From Candidatus Tokpelaia hoelldoblerii (lineage in GTDB: Bacteria > Pseudomonadota > Alphaproteobacteria > Rhizobiales > Rhizobiaceae), in NCBI GenBank assembly GCA_002005325.1, contig CP017315.1:1612001-1676000 (forward strand): DNA of 64,000 nucleotides, given 5' to 3'. This document shows positions 53,719 through 63,134 of this stretch, one piece after another; the first letter of the stretch is position 1, and each line of letters opens with the position of its first letter. The notes beneath the pieces are model-generated. The model did not search any database and had not been told where the DNA came from. It saw only the letters and a program-made list of their open reading frames with translations. The position numbers and the translations under genes were made by a program.

Positions 53719-56133
53719 ATGAAACAGCAAAAGCCGAATCCGCCCCGCACTTACAAACGCATACGGGCCGCGACATGGTGTATCATGGTGGTGGAACGGC
53801 TATGGCCGCTCTGTCTGCCCTTGCTTTTGCTCGCTTCATTGTTTGCCACTTTTGCCTGGTTCAATATCTTCAGCCTGCTGCCTGCGGGGCTGCATGGCGC
53901 ACTTCTGGTGCTGTTTGCGCTTGCAGCCGGCGCTGCTGCACTTTTGCTGTTGCGTTTCTCACCGCCCAGACGGGCCGACGTTGACCGGCAGATTGAAAAA
54001 GCCAATACGCTCGCCTTTCAGCCGCTTGCCGCACAGGATGATGAGCCGGCAGCAAGCGCTTCCCCTTTAACGCGGCGCCTGTGGCAGGAGCACCAGCACC
54101 GCATGGCGCAGAACCTGCACCATCTGCGTGTCGGCGCACCGCATCCCGATATTCCCCGCCGTGATGTTCACGGATTACGTTTTATCGTTTTTCTCTTATG
54201 CGCCGTCGGCTTTGCTTTCAGCTTCGGCGTAAACGGCGGCCGCCTGGGCGATGCTTTTTCCTTCAGCACGCCTTTTGACGCCAGCCGGCTGCGTATGGAT
54301 GCCTGGGTGACCCCACCGGCTTACACCGGCAAGCCACCGGTTTACCTTACCCGGCAAGGAGATGGGGAAAGCGCTCTCATCTCTGTGCCGCAGGGAAGTC
54401 TTGTGACCATACGGCTGACCGGCAGCAACCGGCGCGCCAGACTTTACCGGAACCCCGGCACATCATGGTTCGCCACCCCCATCATGCCGGACAAGCCGCG
54501 GACAGACGATAACGAGGTCTACACAATTCCCCTGCAAAAATCGGCCCTGCTCCGGCTTGTCACTCCGGGCTATACAAAAAACTGGCAGTTTCAGGTTACG
54601 CCCGATCTGCCGCCCGCCATCACATGGAAACAGGCTCCGCAACGCGCCCTCAACGGCACGCTCGAACTTGATTACATAATAGAAGATGATTTCGGCGCGC
54701 TGAAAGGCCGGGTCGAGATAACCCCTGCCGGACAGGATGAAGGCGCAAACCATCCGGCACTTTACGCCGTACCGCAGATCAATCTTGTCATGCCGCGCGG
54801 CGGCAAGGGAGAAGCGCGCACCATTCAGGATCTGACCAGCCATCCCTGGGCCGGAAGCGATGTCCTGATGTGGCTGGTGATAGAGGATGGCAACGGCGCG
54901 CAGGCAAAAAGCGAAATGGTGGAGCTGACCCTGCCAGGCCGCAGTTTCGGCAATCCGCTGGCGCGCGCTTTGGTTGAACAGCGCCGTCTGCTGGCACAGG
55001 ACGTGATGCAGCGCAACCATGTGCTTGATATGCTTTCTGCGCTCATGGCGCGGCCGGAGGCAACCATTGATGACACCACGGCCATGCTGGCGCTGCAAAC
55101 TGTGTGGACGCGGCTCTCGCTCAGCCATAACGGCGCGGCCTTGCGTGATACCATGGATTACATGTGGCAGGTGGCGCTCGGCCTTGAAAATACGGGCCTC
55201 TCTGCCGCCGAGCAGCGCCTGCGGCAGGCGCAGCAGGCGCTGCGTGACGCCTTGCGCCATGGTGCAAGTGCGGAAGAAATTGAAAAACTGATGGCGCAGC
55301 TGCAACAGGCCATTGCAGATTACATCACTGAACTTGCTCAAAAGCATATGGCTGATCCCGGCACACAGGCCGGCAATCCGTCCCCGCTGACATTCGATGC
55401 GCTCGAGAAACGCCTGCAAGAGCTCGAGGAAATGGCCAGGCTGGGCAATCTGGGCGCGGCTGAACACCTGTTGTCCGAACTTGAAAAAATGCTGAACAAT
55501 CTTCAGGTTTCCCCGGGCGAAGGCGGAACAGGGATGAGCGCACAGCAGCGCATGCAGGGGCAGATGGATGAACTTGCCGATCTGATGCGCCGCCAGCAGG
55601 ACCTGCTGGACAAAACCAACCGTCTGGAAGAAGAACGCCGACGCGGTGAAAAAAGCGACAAACAGGTTGAAAACGATATGCGCGGCCTGCAACAGGAACA
55701 ACAGGTTCTGCGTCAGGAACTGGACGGCTTGCAGCGCCGTCTGAATGAGGAAGGCTTAAAGCCCGGGGAAAAGCTGGAACAGGCAGAGCAATTTATGCAG
55801 GAGGCCGAACGCGCCCTTGACGAAGGCTGGGGCAGCGGCGCGCGCGGGCGGCAGGCCGATGCCTTGCAAGCCATGCGGCAGGGCGCACAGGATTTGATGC
55901 GGCAAATGCGCGAACAACAGGAAAAAGAAACCGGCCGGAAGGCGACAGGCCGTGACCCGCTGGGCCGGGCACAGGGGAATGGTCAAAACGGCGCCGATGA
56001 AGGCGATGCGCTGCCCGGCGGTACAGATGTACAGCGGGCACGGCGCATTCTTGATGAAATCCGCAAGCGGCTCGGCAACATGACTCCGCAGGCCGAAAAG
56101 GATTATCTTGAACGCCTGCTGCAATTCGACTGA
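53719..56133 (+). CDS. TIGR02302/DUF4175-family membrane protein
   Basis: The 804-residue protein has two or three membrane helices (near residues 31-50, 57-76 and 155-173), a beta-rich extracytoplasmic region (WVTPPAYTGKPPVYL) and a very long Gln/Glu-rich helical C-terminal half (for example RRQQDLLDKTNRLEEERRRG) ending in a conserved RARRILDEIRKRLGNMTPQA patch. This matches the family named TIGR02302 in Rhizobiales, of unknown function. ATG 53719 is used rather than the TTG one codon earlier. It is transcribed rightward, with the 207 bases before it shared with the divergent DUF3100-like gene. Confidence 0.85.
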   Translation: MKQQKPNPPRTYKRIRAATWCIMVVERLWPLCLPLLLLASLFATFAWFNIFSLLPAGLHGALLVLFALAAGAAALLLLRFSPPRRADVDRQIEKANTLAFQPLAAQDDEPAASASPLTRRLWQEHQHRMAQNLHHLRVGAPHPDIPRRDVHGLRFIVFLLCAVGFAFSFGVNGGRLGDAFSFSTPFDASRLRMDAWVTPPAYTGKPPVYLTRQGDGESALISVPQGSLVTIRLTGSNRRARLYRNPGTSWFATPIMPDKPRTDDNEVYTIPLQKSALLRLVTPGYTKNWQFQVTPDLPPAITWKQAPQRALNGTLELDYIIEDDFGALKGRVEITPAGQDEGANHPALYAVPQINLVMPRGGKGEARTIQDLTSHPWAGSDVLMWLVIEDGNGAQAKSEMVELTLPGRSFGNPLARALVEQRRLLAQDVMQRNHVLDMLSALMARPEATIDDTTAMLALQTVWTRLSLSHNGAALRDTMDYMWQVALGLENTGLSAAEQRLRQAQQALRDALRHGASAEEIEKLMAQLQQAIADYITELAQKHMADPGTQAGNPSPLTFDALEKRLQELEEMARLGNLGAAEHLLSELEKMLNNLQVSPGEGGTGMSAQQRMQGQMDELADLMRRQQDLLDKTNRLEEERRRGEKSDKQVENDMRGLQQEQQVLRQELDGLQRRLNEEGLKPGEKLEQAEQFMQEAERALDEGWGSGARGRQADALQAMRQGAQDLMRQMREQQEKETGRKATGRDPLGRAQGNGQNGADEGDALPGGTDVQRARRILDEIRKRLGNMTPQAEKDYLERLLQFD

Positions 56134-56354
56134 TACAGCCTGCCGCTTCGCAGGCGGATTCCTTTAGGGCAAAAGCCCGGCCGGTCAAGTTGATTTCCAC
56201 AATAATTTATGGTATGCTGGTGTTTGTTTTGCACAGCGTGGTACACAGGCAACACATTCATGTTTGTTTTGGCCGTGTATCAGCAGTCAGCCTTTATAGG
56301 TAAAATCACGTGTTTGCCGGCCGGTAGCCGGTAACAGAGGGAGTAAGCAAGTCC

Positions 56355-56924
56355 ATGTCGTCCCAGCAGAAAAAAGCCGCAAACCGTCATGGTTTCAAAG
56401 CCGGTGAGTCAATTGTTTATCCGGCGCATGGTGTCGGACAGATTGTTACGATTGAAGAGCAGGAAGTTGCGGGTATGACGCTCGAACTGTTTGTCATTCA
56501 TTTTGAAAAAGACAAAATGCACGTTAAAGTGCCAGTCACCAAAGCGCTGTCCATCGGCATGCGCAAACTGGCGGAAACTGATTTTATCGAGCGCTCGCTC
56601 AAAGTCCTGCAAGGACGCGCCCGTATCAAACGCACCATGTGGTCACGCCGCGCGCAGGAATATGATGCCAAAATCAATTCCGGTGATCTGATCTCCCTTG
56701 CTGAAGTGGTGCGCGATCTCTACCGTGCTGATACCCAGCCGGAGCAGTCCTATTCCGAACGCCAGCTTTATGAAGCAGCGCTTGAGCGGATGGCGCGTGA
56801 GGTTGCAGCGGTCAACAAGGTATCAGAAACAGAAGCGGTACGCCTGATTGAAAGCAATCTGAGCAAAAGCCCGCGCCGTTCTGCCAAGAATATGGTGGAA
56901 GAGGAAGAAGCAGAAGCCGCATAA
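56355..56924 (+). CDS. carD: CarD-family transcriptional regulator
   Basis: The 189-residue protein has the CarD RNA polymerase-interacting domain at its N-terminus (FKAGESIVYPAHGVGQIVTI, FVIHFEKDKMHVKVPVTKA) and a helical DNA-binding C-terminal part (SRRAQEYDAKINSGDLISLA). CarD proteins bind the RNA polymerase beta subunit and stabilise open promoter complexes. The family is universal in Rhizobiales. The 221-base upstream region holds no gene, and a GAGGGAG site precedes the ATG. A perfect palindromic terminator follows. Confidence 0.95.
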   Translation: MSSQQKKAANRHGFKAGESIVYPAHGVGQIVTIEEQEVAGMTLELFVIHFEKDKMHVKVPVTKALSIGMRKLAETDFIERSLKVLQGRARIKRTMWSRRAQEYDAKINSGDLISLAEVVRDLYRADTQPEQSYSERQLYEAALERMAREVAAVNKVSETEAVRLIESNLSKSPRRSAKNMVEEEEAEAA

Positions 56925-56945
56925 GACTTTGCGCCTGTTGATTAT

Positions 56946-56987
56946 GATACAAAAATGCCACGGATATATCCGTGGCATTTTTGTATC
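56946..56987. terminator. Perfect 42-bp palindromic terminator after carD
   Basis: The whole of 56946-56987 is self-complementary, centred on GGATATATCC, with AAAAA/TTTTT inside both arms. It can act in both directions, for carD (+) and the convergent DUF6101-like gene (-). Confidence 0.88.
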
Positions 56988-57017
56988 GGCAATTAAAAAC
57001 CCTGTCCACAGGGCCGA

Positions 57018-57569
57018 TCACCCCAGCATCACCTGGTTGGCGATGACAAGGCGCATATTGAGCGAACGTCCACGGCAGCGCAACAAAAACCGCGAGCCGC
57101 GCCGCTGGGCCGGTGAGAAGAAAAACGACTGCAACGGTGAATGTCCGAGTATTGTGCTGGCCACACCGCTGACATTGATGGTCATCATCGGCAGGTCATA
57201 GGCATCCGCCCACAAGCGCCAGTCAAGCAGCACATCGTCATGATCGCCCGAATGCAGCAACGGCACACAGTAATCCGGATTGTCATGCAGCAGAACAAGG
57301 ACAATTGCCTGTTCACCAGACCGGGTTTTCACCCGTTTGGCCGCAATACCGCGAAACTGCCGCGGCGACAAAATCTTTAAAATATCCTCCCTCGCTTCAG
57401 CCGCGCCGGTGCGCAGAATAATCGCGCGCTCGCCAAGGGTGCAATGCAGTTTTTTCCCTGATTGCGCTGTCTGATAGGTGATGGTTTGTGGCAGATGACA
57501 GGGATCAAGCCGCAGCTCGCGCCCTTCTTCCGTCTGGTTGATTTCATATGTCGCCCAATGATTTGCCAT
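57018..57569 (-). CDS. DUF6101-like protein of unknown function
   Basis: The 183-residue protein has no signal peptide or membrane segment and mixes alpha and beta stretches (RFRG-like QFRGIAAKRVK, VLLHDNPDYCVPLL, DDVLLDWRLWADAYDLPMM). This resembles, from memory, the rhizobial family DUF6101. No function is known to me. ATG 57569 is chosen, with AGGAACAGG upstream, over an in-frame ATG 11 codons earlier. It is convergent with carD. Confidence 0.65.
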   Translation of the reverse strand: MANHWATYEINQTEEGRELRLDPCHLPQTITYQTAQSGKKLHCTLGERAIILRTGAAEAREDILKILSPRQFRGIAAKRVKTRSGEQAIVLVLLHDNPDYCVPLLHSGDHDDVLLDWRLWADAYDLPMMTINVSGVASTILGHSPLQSFFFSPAQRRGSRFLLRCRGRSLNMRLVIANQVMLG

Positions 57570-57708
57570 AAACCTGTTCCTGTTATGAATAACATTTGTC
57601 ATAACATCCGGTTTAGCGCAAATTGTTATCCTATTGTTTAAAAGGTTAGGTTAATTAAATCTTTGTTCCGGGTTTGGTTAGCAAATTACAAACACGGCAA
57701 ATGGCAAT

Positions 57709-57735
57709 AAAAAAACGCCCTTTTCAGGGCGCTTT
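57709..57735 (-). terminator. Terminator of the sleB-like gene
   Basis: CGCCCT (57716-57721) and AGGGCG (57726-57731) pair around TTTC; leftward the stem is followed by a TTTTTTT tract. Confidence 0.85.
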
Positions 57736-57775
57736 GTTTGGTCAGGAATATTGCCTTCCGGAAAAATCACCCGTA

Positions 57776-58654
57776 TCAGATGTTGTCAGAAGCGGACTGC
57801 AAGGCATAACCGATAATAACCGGCTTAACTTTCAACTGCGGTACCGGCACCACTTGCGGCAGCGGGGCAATGCGTGTCTTTTCCTGCAAGGACAGAACCG
57901 CCGGCGCACGCACAGGATGGTGCAATGCCTTGTCTGTTTCTGCCGGACGCGGCAGCGGCACAGCAACGGATGTCAGTTGCACAATTTCCGGCTCGTTATG
58001 CGCCATGGCAGCTTCCGCCATATGGTCAAACTGCTCAGGCAATTGCGGCGCAGCACCGGCTTCTTCCCGGGCGAAAGCCAGCGCGACATTATAAGGCTGA
58101 TCATTCACCGGCGCGCTCAAAGTACCATCACGACGGCGTTTTTCGTAAAACGCATTGCCACCGGCAACCAGCTTGTAATGCATATTGTCATACGGAAATT
58201 TCAAACCGGCGGTATGAAAAAACATGGCGTTCTTCAGTTTTGGATGACGTTCGCCACGCAATACCGCATCAGCGGCTTCCTGCACATCGGGCAGCTGTTT
58301 CATATTGACCGGCCGGGTCAAAGCCCCCGGCGCAAACTGTTTGTGCTGGCCGACAACAGCGCAGATAGTATCGGGGTAGTGTGAGGAATTAACACGGTTC
58401 ATCACCACCGTGCCAACAGCAATCAGCCCTTCACGGCTTGTGCGGTTTGCCTCAAAAAAGATGACCCGTTCAAGACATCTGCGTTCACTCAACGGATATT
58501 TTTTTGAAGAATAACCATACCCCTTATAAGATGCCAGAACAGATTTCTTCGGCGCGGATGTCTCCCCCCCTGTTGTCTGGCAGGCAGACAGCAGAAGCGC
58601 TGCTGCAATCAGGCCGGACCAGACCATCCAATTTGTTTTTTTCAAAACCGGCAA
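57776..58654 (-). CDS. SleB/CwlJ-type cell wall hydrolase, lipoprotein
   Basis: The 292-residue precursor has a lipoprotein signal (WSGLIAAALLLSAC, cysteine near residue 25) and a Hydrolase_2 domain at about residues 55-165: ERVIFFEANRTSREGLIAVG with the catalytic glutamate, VVMNRVNSSHYPDTICAVVG and ALTRPVNMKQ. These enzymes cut peptidoglycan glycan strands. The C-terminal third is low-complexity and Ala/Pro-rich. The start is probably TTG at 58654: AAGGAAAGAG lies just upstream, and it supplies the lysines expected before the signal helix. ATG 58627 would leave a signal without positive charge. Confidence 0.88.
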   Translation of the reverse strand: MPVLKKTNWMVWSGLIAAALLLSACQTTGGETSAPKKSVLASYKGYGYSSKKYPLSERRCLERVIFFEANRTSREGLIAVGTVVMNRVNSSHYPDTICAVVGQHKQFAPGALTRPVNMKQLPDVQEAADAVLRGERHPKLKNAMFFHTAGLKFPYDNMHYKLVAGGNAFYEKRRRDGTLSAPVNDQPYNVALAFAREEAGAAPQLPEQFDHMAEAAMAHNEPEIVQLTSVAVPLPRPAETDKALHHPVRAPAVLSLQEKTRIAPLPQVVPVPQLKVKPVIIGYALQSASDNI

Positions 58655-58833
58655 CAGCTCTTTCCTTATCTGATTCGTTCTGGTGAATAGAAAAATAATT
58701 CATGGCGAAAACAAGGCGCGCATTTTGATAAATGCCTACAAATCAATAAGCCGACTGAAACAATAGTCTCTTCATTTTGTGATACAAGTCTTAATTTTGT
58801 GTTAACGTTGCAAAGGCTGTACACACCATAAAG

Positions 58834-58859
58834 AAAAACCCTGCCTCGGGCGGGGTTTA
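58834..58859 (-). terminator. Terminator of the autotransporter gene
   Basis: AACCCTGCC and GGCGGGGTT form a 9-bp stem with one T-G pair; leftward it is followed by TTTCTT. Confidence 0.7.
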
Positions 58860-58910
58860 TATTGAAAGCGGGAAGCTGCCCTTTACACTTCTGTTGGCTC
58901 TTGCGTGCTA

Positions 58911-61900
58911 TCAGAACCTTGTCTTGAAACCAATTGTGCCCTGCAGATTGTAACTGTCGCCGAAGTCACTCACCGCTGTTTTGGCGTTGACTTCACCATA
59001 AAGCGAAAACGCCTCATTCTTCCATCTGTAGTCCACACCACCGCCAAGCCCTACCCACGTACGCTCAATCCGGTTATTAAGGCGCACACGGTCAGCACCG
59101 ACATCGACAGTGCCGCCATCAAGAAATTCCTGATAGACATTGCCGATCCCGTAAAAACTCAGCACCCGTTTATCACCGGCCGCCGCCTGCCATTGGCGTT
59201 CACGCTCAACAGCCAGACCAAGGCGGGCAATCAGGCTGTCACTGTTATGAGAGCCGACACGCGTCCCTGTCACATCGCGGAATGAATCAAAATCAACATT
59301 GTTATAGGTCAGTTGCACCTGCGGTGTCATCTGCCAGCCGCGGGCAAAGGCAATCTCGCGCCCGCCTTCAAGGCTCAAGGCATAACCGAAACCATCATTG
59401 CCGCTGATAACGTGGCGGTTGTAGCCGCGCTCATGGTCGCCATCAATAGCGCGCGAATAAATACCGCTGTGGAACCATTGCAGCTGTGCCTGGGCATCAA
59501 CATAAAAACCGTTGTTCTGCAGCCAGGTCAATGTACCGCCAAAACCATAGGCATCGGTTTTAATATTACCATGGCCATAGCGTGATTTAATATCAGCCTT
59601 GCCGTGGCCATATTGCACATAAAGCCCGCCAACCAGCTGGCTGGTGCCGGTTTCAAGCAGGCCAAAATCCAGCCCCATCTGGGTTTTGATGCTGTCGAGG
59701 TCAGAATTGACATGGGTTGAACTGCGGGCAGAATTGAAATGGCCCGTAGCACCTTCCACCCGCATCCAGAAGCCCTGCCCGTCAAGGCCGTTTGCCCCGC
59801 CGCCGACAAAGGTGCGCTCGCCCAGACGCTGGCGCAGGGTGGACAGCCCGTTCAACTGTTGCAGCACAGTCGCATAGGATTCATAAAGCGGAGCGGTCGG
59901 AGCATAAACCGACGCGCCGCTGCCATCATATTCGGAATCGACATACCATTCATAGGTCAGATCGTCAGCAAGGCGGTATTTAAGAATTCTATTGTAGGCG
60001 CCGACCTGAAAAACTTCAATACCATTGCTGGCGTAATCGCCAAGCAGCGTGAAAGTATCCTCGCCGTTTTCAGCAATGCCATTGACGGTAATCAGCACCA
60101 GGCCATCCTCAATTGCAATGGGCCTGCCATCCACATCGCGGTTATTGATCCTCACCCATGTATGACCGCTGGCATTGCCATTGATCTCCAAATGGTCGTG
60201 CGGACCGCCAAGGCCCGTAACGGAAGCATTCAGCGAGATTACGCCCCAGTTACCGCTGTTCATATCGGTCGAACCGGTATAATCACCGGCAACAAAAAGC
60301 CTGGCAAAACCAAAACGCTCGGAACCGATAATCCTGTCTTCAATAAAATTCAGCTGACTGCCGCTATCAACGGTCAGAGCGGCAATCTGCCCGTCACCGT
60401 TGATCTCCCATGTGCTGTTGTCTTTCAGCAGAACCGTGGCGCCTGAACCATTACCGCCACCAAACAGATGGCCGTTGGTGACTGTGATCGTGCCTTCACC
60501 GACAAAATTTTTAAACAGGCCGCGGGCGCCGCCAATGCTTGAATTTTCAACAAAAAGGTCCAGCCGGCCCTTACCCATCTTGCAAAAGGTCTCATCCCCG
60601 TTCTCGCAGGCGGTTTTGAGCTCCCCCTCGACATCCCCTTCCCAGCGGCTGAAATCAATCGGCTGGATATCGACATCAAGGCCATAGCCATCTTCCGCCC
60701 ACACATTTGTGCCGCCCCACAATTTGACAATCTTATTGTCCGTGCCTTTAATCTCAAGGCCGACACCGTCCTCACCGCTGACATTGACCGCTGTCTTGCC
60801 CAGCATAACCGGCCGCCAGTCGTCGTGGCGCAATTGCAAACCTGTCTGGCTGGCATTGATTGTTGAATTCCACAGATTGATAACAGCGTGATCTTCCAAT
60901 CTCAAATCTATGCCGAAATCAGGATTATGACGATTATCGTAATCAAAATCTACTGTTTCCCGGGCAAGGTAATCCAGAACCTCACCATATTTTCCCGACC
61001 ATACTTCAAACCCTCCGGATTCCCATTCTTCCCCGTCATCAAAACCGAAATGAGACCCGGCAGTTGAAATCCCTATGGTCGAGTTTCGAATTGTTATGCC
61101 GTCTTTCCAGGGCAAACTGTCATCATGACCAAAGGAAGATATCATAAAATCACGATTGGCAATGCTTCCTGCATCAATAAGCACAACTCCGGTGCCGGTG
61201 GCGGCAATCGTCAAGGCATTGACATGCATTCTTGTGCCATCAAGAATAAACCCGTCACCTGCCTTGGCGGTGATATCAACAGTATCCAGTGTATCCCATG
61301 ATATACTGCTCAACCCGTTGAAATAATTGCAGTCATCCCGTCCGAGGTCACAGGAATTCTTCAGCCGGATACCATCACCGGCCGATATAACCGTCACATT
61401 GTTGATACCGCTTGCCAGCGGTGTGCCGCCTCCGACCCCAACGCCCGACGCAAGTGTCCGATTATGTAACGACATATCAATAGCGGCGATGCCTTCACCG
61501 GCGTTTGATATGAATGTGGTATGAGGATTGCTCTCCAACTGCTGAGTCTGCCTCCAATACCTGCTTACGCCAATCCCCCATACGAATTCGGTCGCCTCCG
61601 TATCCATATCTATTTTCAGTGCTGAACCATTTTGCGATTCAATCCTGCCCCCCAAAATAGACATGCCAAAAATGATACCATCGGAATCGGCATCATAACC
61701 CCTTGTTGTTATATCAATGGCGTTTCCCCCGGCAGATATCAGCATATCCTCACCACCAAGGATAATCATTGATGTCCCGCTCACATACCTGCTGCCGCTT
61801 CCTTTTCCAAACTCCAGCTTGACAGCCGAGCCTGTGCCTTCATTAATAATCTGAACATCCTTGCCCGACCAGATGAAAGACCTGTTATATTCTCCTGGCT

Positions 61901-62171
61901 TGTATTCAGGCCTGATAGTGATCACTGCACCATCGCCATTCACGCTATTTCTAAAAGAAGTATCAATAAAACCGTTGCGCCCCCCCCAGTCTGTCAGAGT
62001 CTCGCCCGGAGAATTTTCGCCGGTCACAATATTTTCCTCGCCTATACGATCCCATCGCCAGAACAAATTATTTTCCTTCCCCCCGCTATCTTGAGCAAGC
62101 GCCGGGGACAGATTGGCAAAAAACACTGTTGTTGCCAGCAGTTTCATGCATTTTTTCTGTAAAGTTCTCAC
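58911..62171 (-). CDS. Autotransporter (type Va secretion) with beta-helical passenger
   Basis: The 1086-residue precursor has a signal peptide ending SPALAQ, a passenger of about 750 residues built of repeated beta-helix-like segments (GNAIDITTRGYDADSDGI, ATGTGVVLIDAGSIANRD), a pertactin-like junction (NGNASGHTWVRINNRD, EDTFTLLGDYASNGIEV), a linker helix (YATVLQQLNGLSTLRQRLGE) and a C-terminal autotransporter barrel (GFWMRVEGATGHFNS) ending in GFKTRF. GTG 62171 is proposed as start since GGAG lies seven bases upstream; ATG 62147 and a TTG at 62189 are alternatives. The passenger has two closely spaced cysteine pairs (CDLGRDDC; CENGDETFC). No protease or lipase motif is seen, so adhesion is the likeliest role. 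Confidence 0.92.
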   Translation of the reverse strand: MRTLQKKCMKLLATTVFFANLSPALAQDSGGKENNLFWRWDRIGEENIVTGENSPGETLTDWGGRNGFIDTSFRNSVNGDGAVITIRPEYKPGEYNRSFIWSGKDVQIINEGTGSAVKLEFGKGSGSRYVSGTSMIILGGEDMLISAGGNAIDITTRGYDADSDGIIFGMSILGGRIESQNGSALKIDMDTEATEFVWGIGVSRYWRQTQQLESNPHTTFISNAGEGIAAIDMSLHNRTLASGVGVGGGTPLASGINNVTVISAGDGIRLKNSCDLGRDDCNYFNGLSSISWDTLDTVDITAKAGDGFILDGTRMHVNALTIAATGTGVVLIDAGSIANRDFMISSFGHDDSLPWKDGITIRNSTIGISTAGSHFGFDDGEEWESGGFEVWSGKYGEVLDYLARETVDFDYDNRHNPDFGIDLRLEDHAVINLWNSTINASQTGLQLRHDDWRPVMLGKTAVNVSGEDGVGLEIKGTDNKIVKLWGGTNVWAEDGYGLDVDIQPIDFSRWEGDVEGELKTACENGDETFCKMGKGRLDLFVENSSIGGARGLFKNFVGEGTITVTNGHLFGGGNGSGATVLLKDNSTWEINGDGQIAALTVDSGSQLNFIEDRIIGSERFGFARLFVAGDYTGSTDMNSGNWGVISLNASVTGLGGPHDHLEINGNASGHTWVRINNRDVDGRPIAIEDGLVLITVNGIAENGEDTFTLLGDYASNGIEVFQVGAYNRILKYRLADDLTYEWYVDSEYDGSGASVYAPTAPLYESYATVLQQLNGLSTLRQRLGERTFVGGGANGLDGQGFWMRVEGATGHFNSARSSTHVNSDLDSIKTQMGLDFGLLETGTSQLVGGLYVQYGHGKADIKSRYGHGNIKTDAYGFGGTLTWLQNNGFYVDAQAQLQWFHSGIYSRAIDGDHERGYNRHVISGNDGFGYALSLEGGREIAFARGWQMTPQVQLTYNNVDFDSFRDVTGTRVGSHNSDSLIARLGLAVERERQWQAAAGDKRVLSFYGIGNVYQEFLDGGTVDVGADRVRLNNRIERTWVGLGGGVDYRWKNEAFSLYGEVNAKTAVSDFGDSYNLQGTIGFKTRF

Positions 62172-62302
62172 GAATCTTCTCCACAACAAAAACTGTCATT
62201 CGGAATTTATATAATAATTTTCAACAAAATTATCATACGCTGCATTTAAATATATCTTGACTTTTAATAAGCAAGATTAACGAAAAATAATTTCCTCCCC
62301 AT

Positions 62303-62332
62303 AAAAAACAGCCTGTCTTACCCAAGACAGTA
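62303..62332 (-). terminator. Terminator of phoU
   Basis: CTGTCTT and AAGACAG form a 7-bp stem with a short loop; leftward it is followed by GCTGTTTTTTAT. Confidence 0.7.
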
Positions 62333-62383
62333 CAGGCCTCCTTAACTAAAGGCAAACAATCTTTTTTATCTTATTTCAGGAAT

Positions 62384-63106
62384 TTACAAATTGTCCGGCT
62401 CCGCGGCACCCACGCGGTAAGTGCCATCATCCTTCGGCCGTTCAGTATCAGGGTAACTGCCGGTCATGATATAATGCGCCGTTTCAGCAATATTGGTGGC
62501 ATGGTCGCCAATACGCTCAATATTCTTGGCGCAAAACAGCAAATGTGTGCAGGCGGTAATATTGCGCGGGTCTTCCATCATATAGGTCAGCAACTCACGA
62601 AACAGCGTTGTATACATGGCGTCAATCTCATCGTCATGCTCGCGTACCGCATCAATGCGCGCCAATGAGCGCACACCATAGGCGTCAATCACTTCACGCA
62701 ATTGCCCCAGCGCCAGCTTGGCAAAAGCTTCAAGACTCTTGTAAAAAGCTTTCGGCTGACGGTTTTCAGCAATCGCCGCCACGCGTTTGGCAATATTCTT
62801 GCCCATATCACCAATCCGCTCCAGATCGGCTGAAATGCGGATTGCCCCGATAATCTCGCGCAGGTCAACCGCCATAGGCTGGCGTCTGGCGATAATCATA
62901 ATCGCCTTCTCGTCAATTTCACGCTCGGCTTCATCCAGCACCCGATCCTGCGCAATCACTCTTGCCGCCAGATCCTGGTCATCCTCAACAATCGCCTTGA
63001 TGGCCTCCACCATCATTTTTTCAGCATAATCTCCCATCTCGCCAATTTTCTGTGTCAGAAAATTGAGTTCTCCATCAAAAGAACGGACTGTGTGATGTAC
63101 AGGCAT
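62384..63106 (-). CDS. phoU: Phosphate transport system regulator PhoU
   Basis: The 240-residue all-helical protein has two PhoU repeats with metal-binding acidic motifs (RVLDEAEREIDEKAI in the first, REHDDEIDAMYTTLF in the second) and RIGDMGKNIAKRV / RIGDHATNIAETA. It links the Pst importer to the PhoR kinase and restrains phosphate uptake. ATG 63106 (MPVHHTVRSFDGEL) has GGAGGAA upstream and matches homologues. It follows pstB by 28 bases as the last gene of the pst operon. Confidence 0.97.
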   Translation of the reverse strand: MPVHHTVRSFDGELNFLTQKIGEMGDYAEKMMVEAIKAIVEDDQDLAARVIAQDRVLDEAEREIDEKAIMIIARRQPMAVDLREIIGAIRISADLERIGDMGKNIAKRVAAIAENRQPKAFYKSLEAFAKLALGQLREVIDAYGVRSLARIDAVREHDDEIDAMYTTLFRELLTYMMEDPRNITACTHLLFCAKNIERIGDHATNIAETAHYIMTGSYPDTERPKDDGTYRVGAAEPDNL

Positions 63107-63134
63107 TGTATTCCTCCAAGGTGACAGAGTTTGA

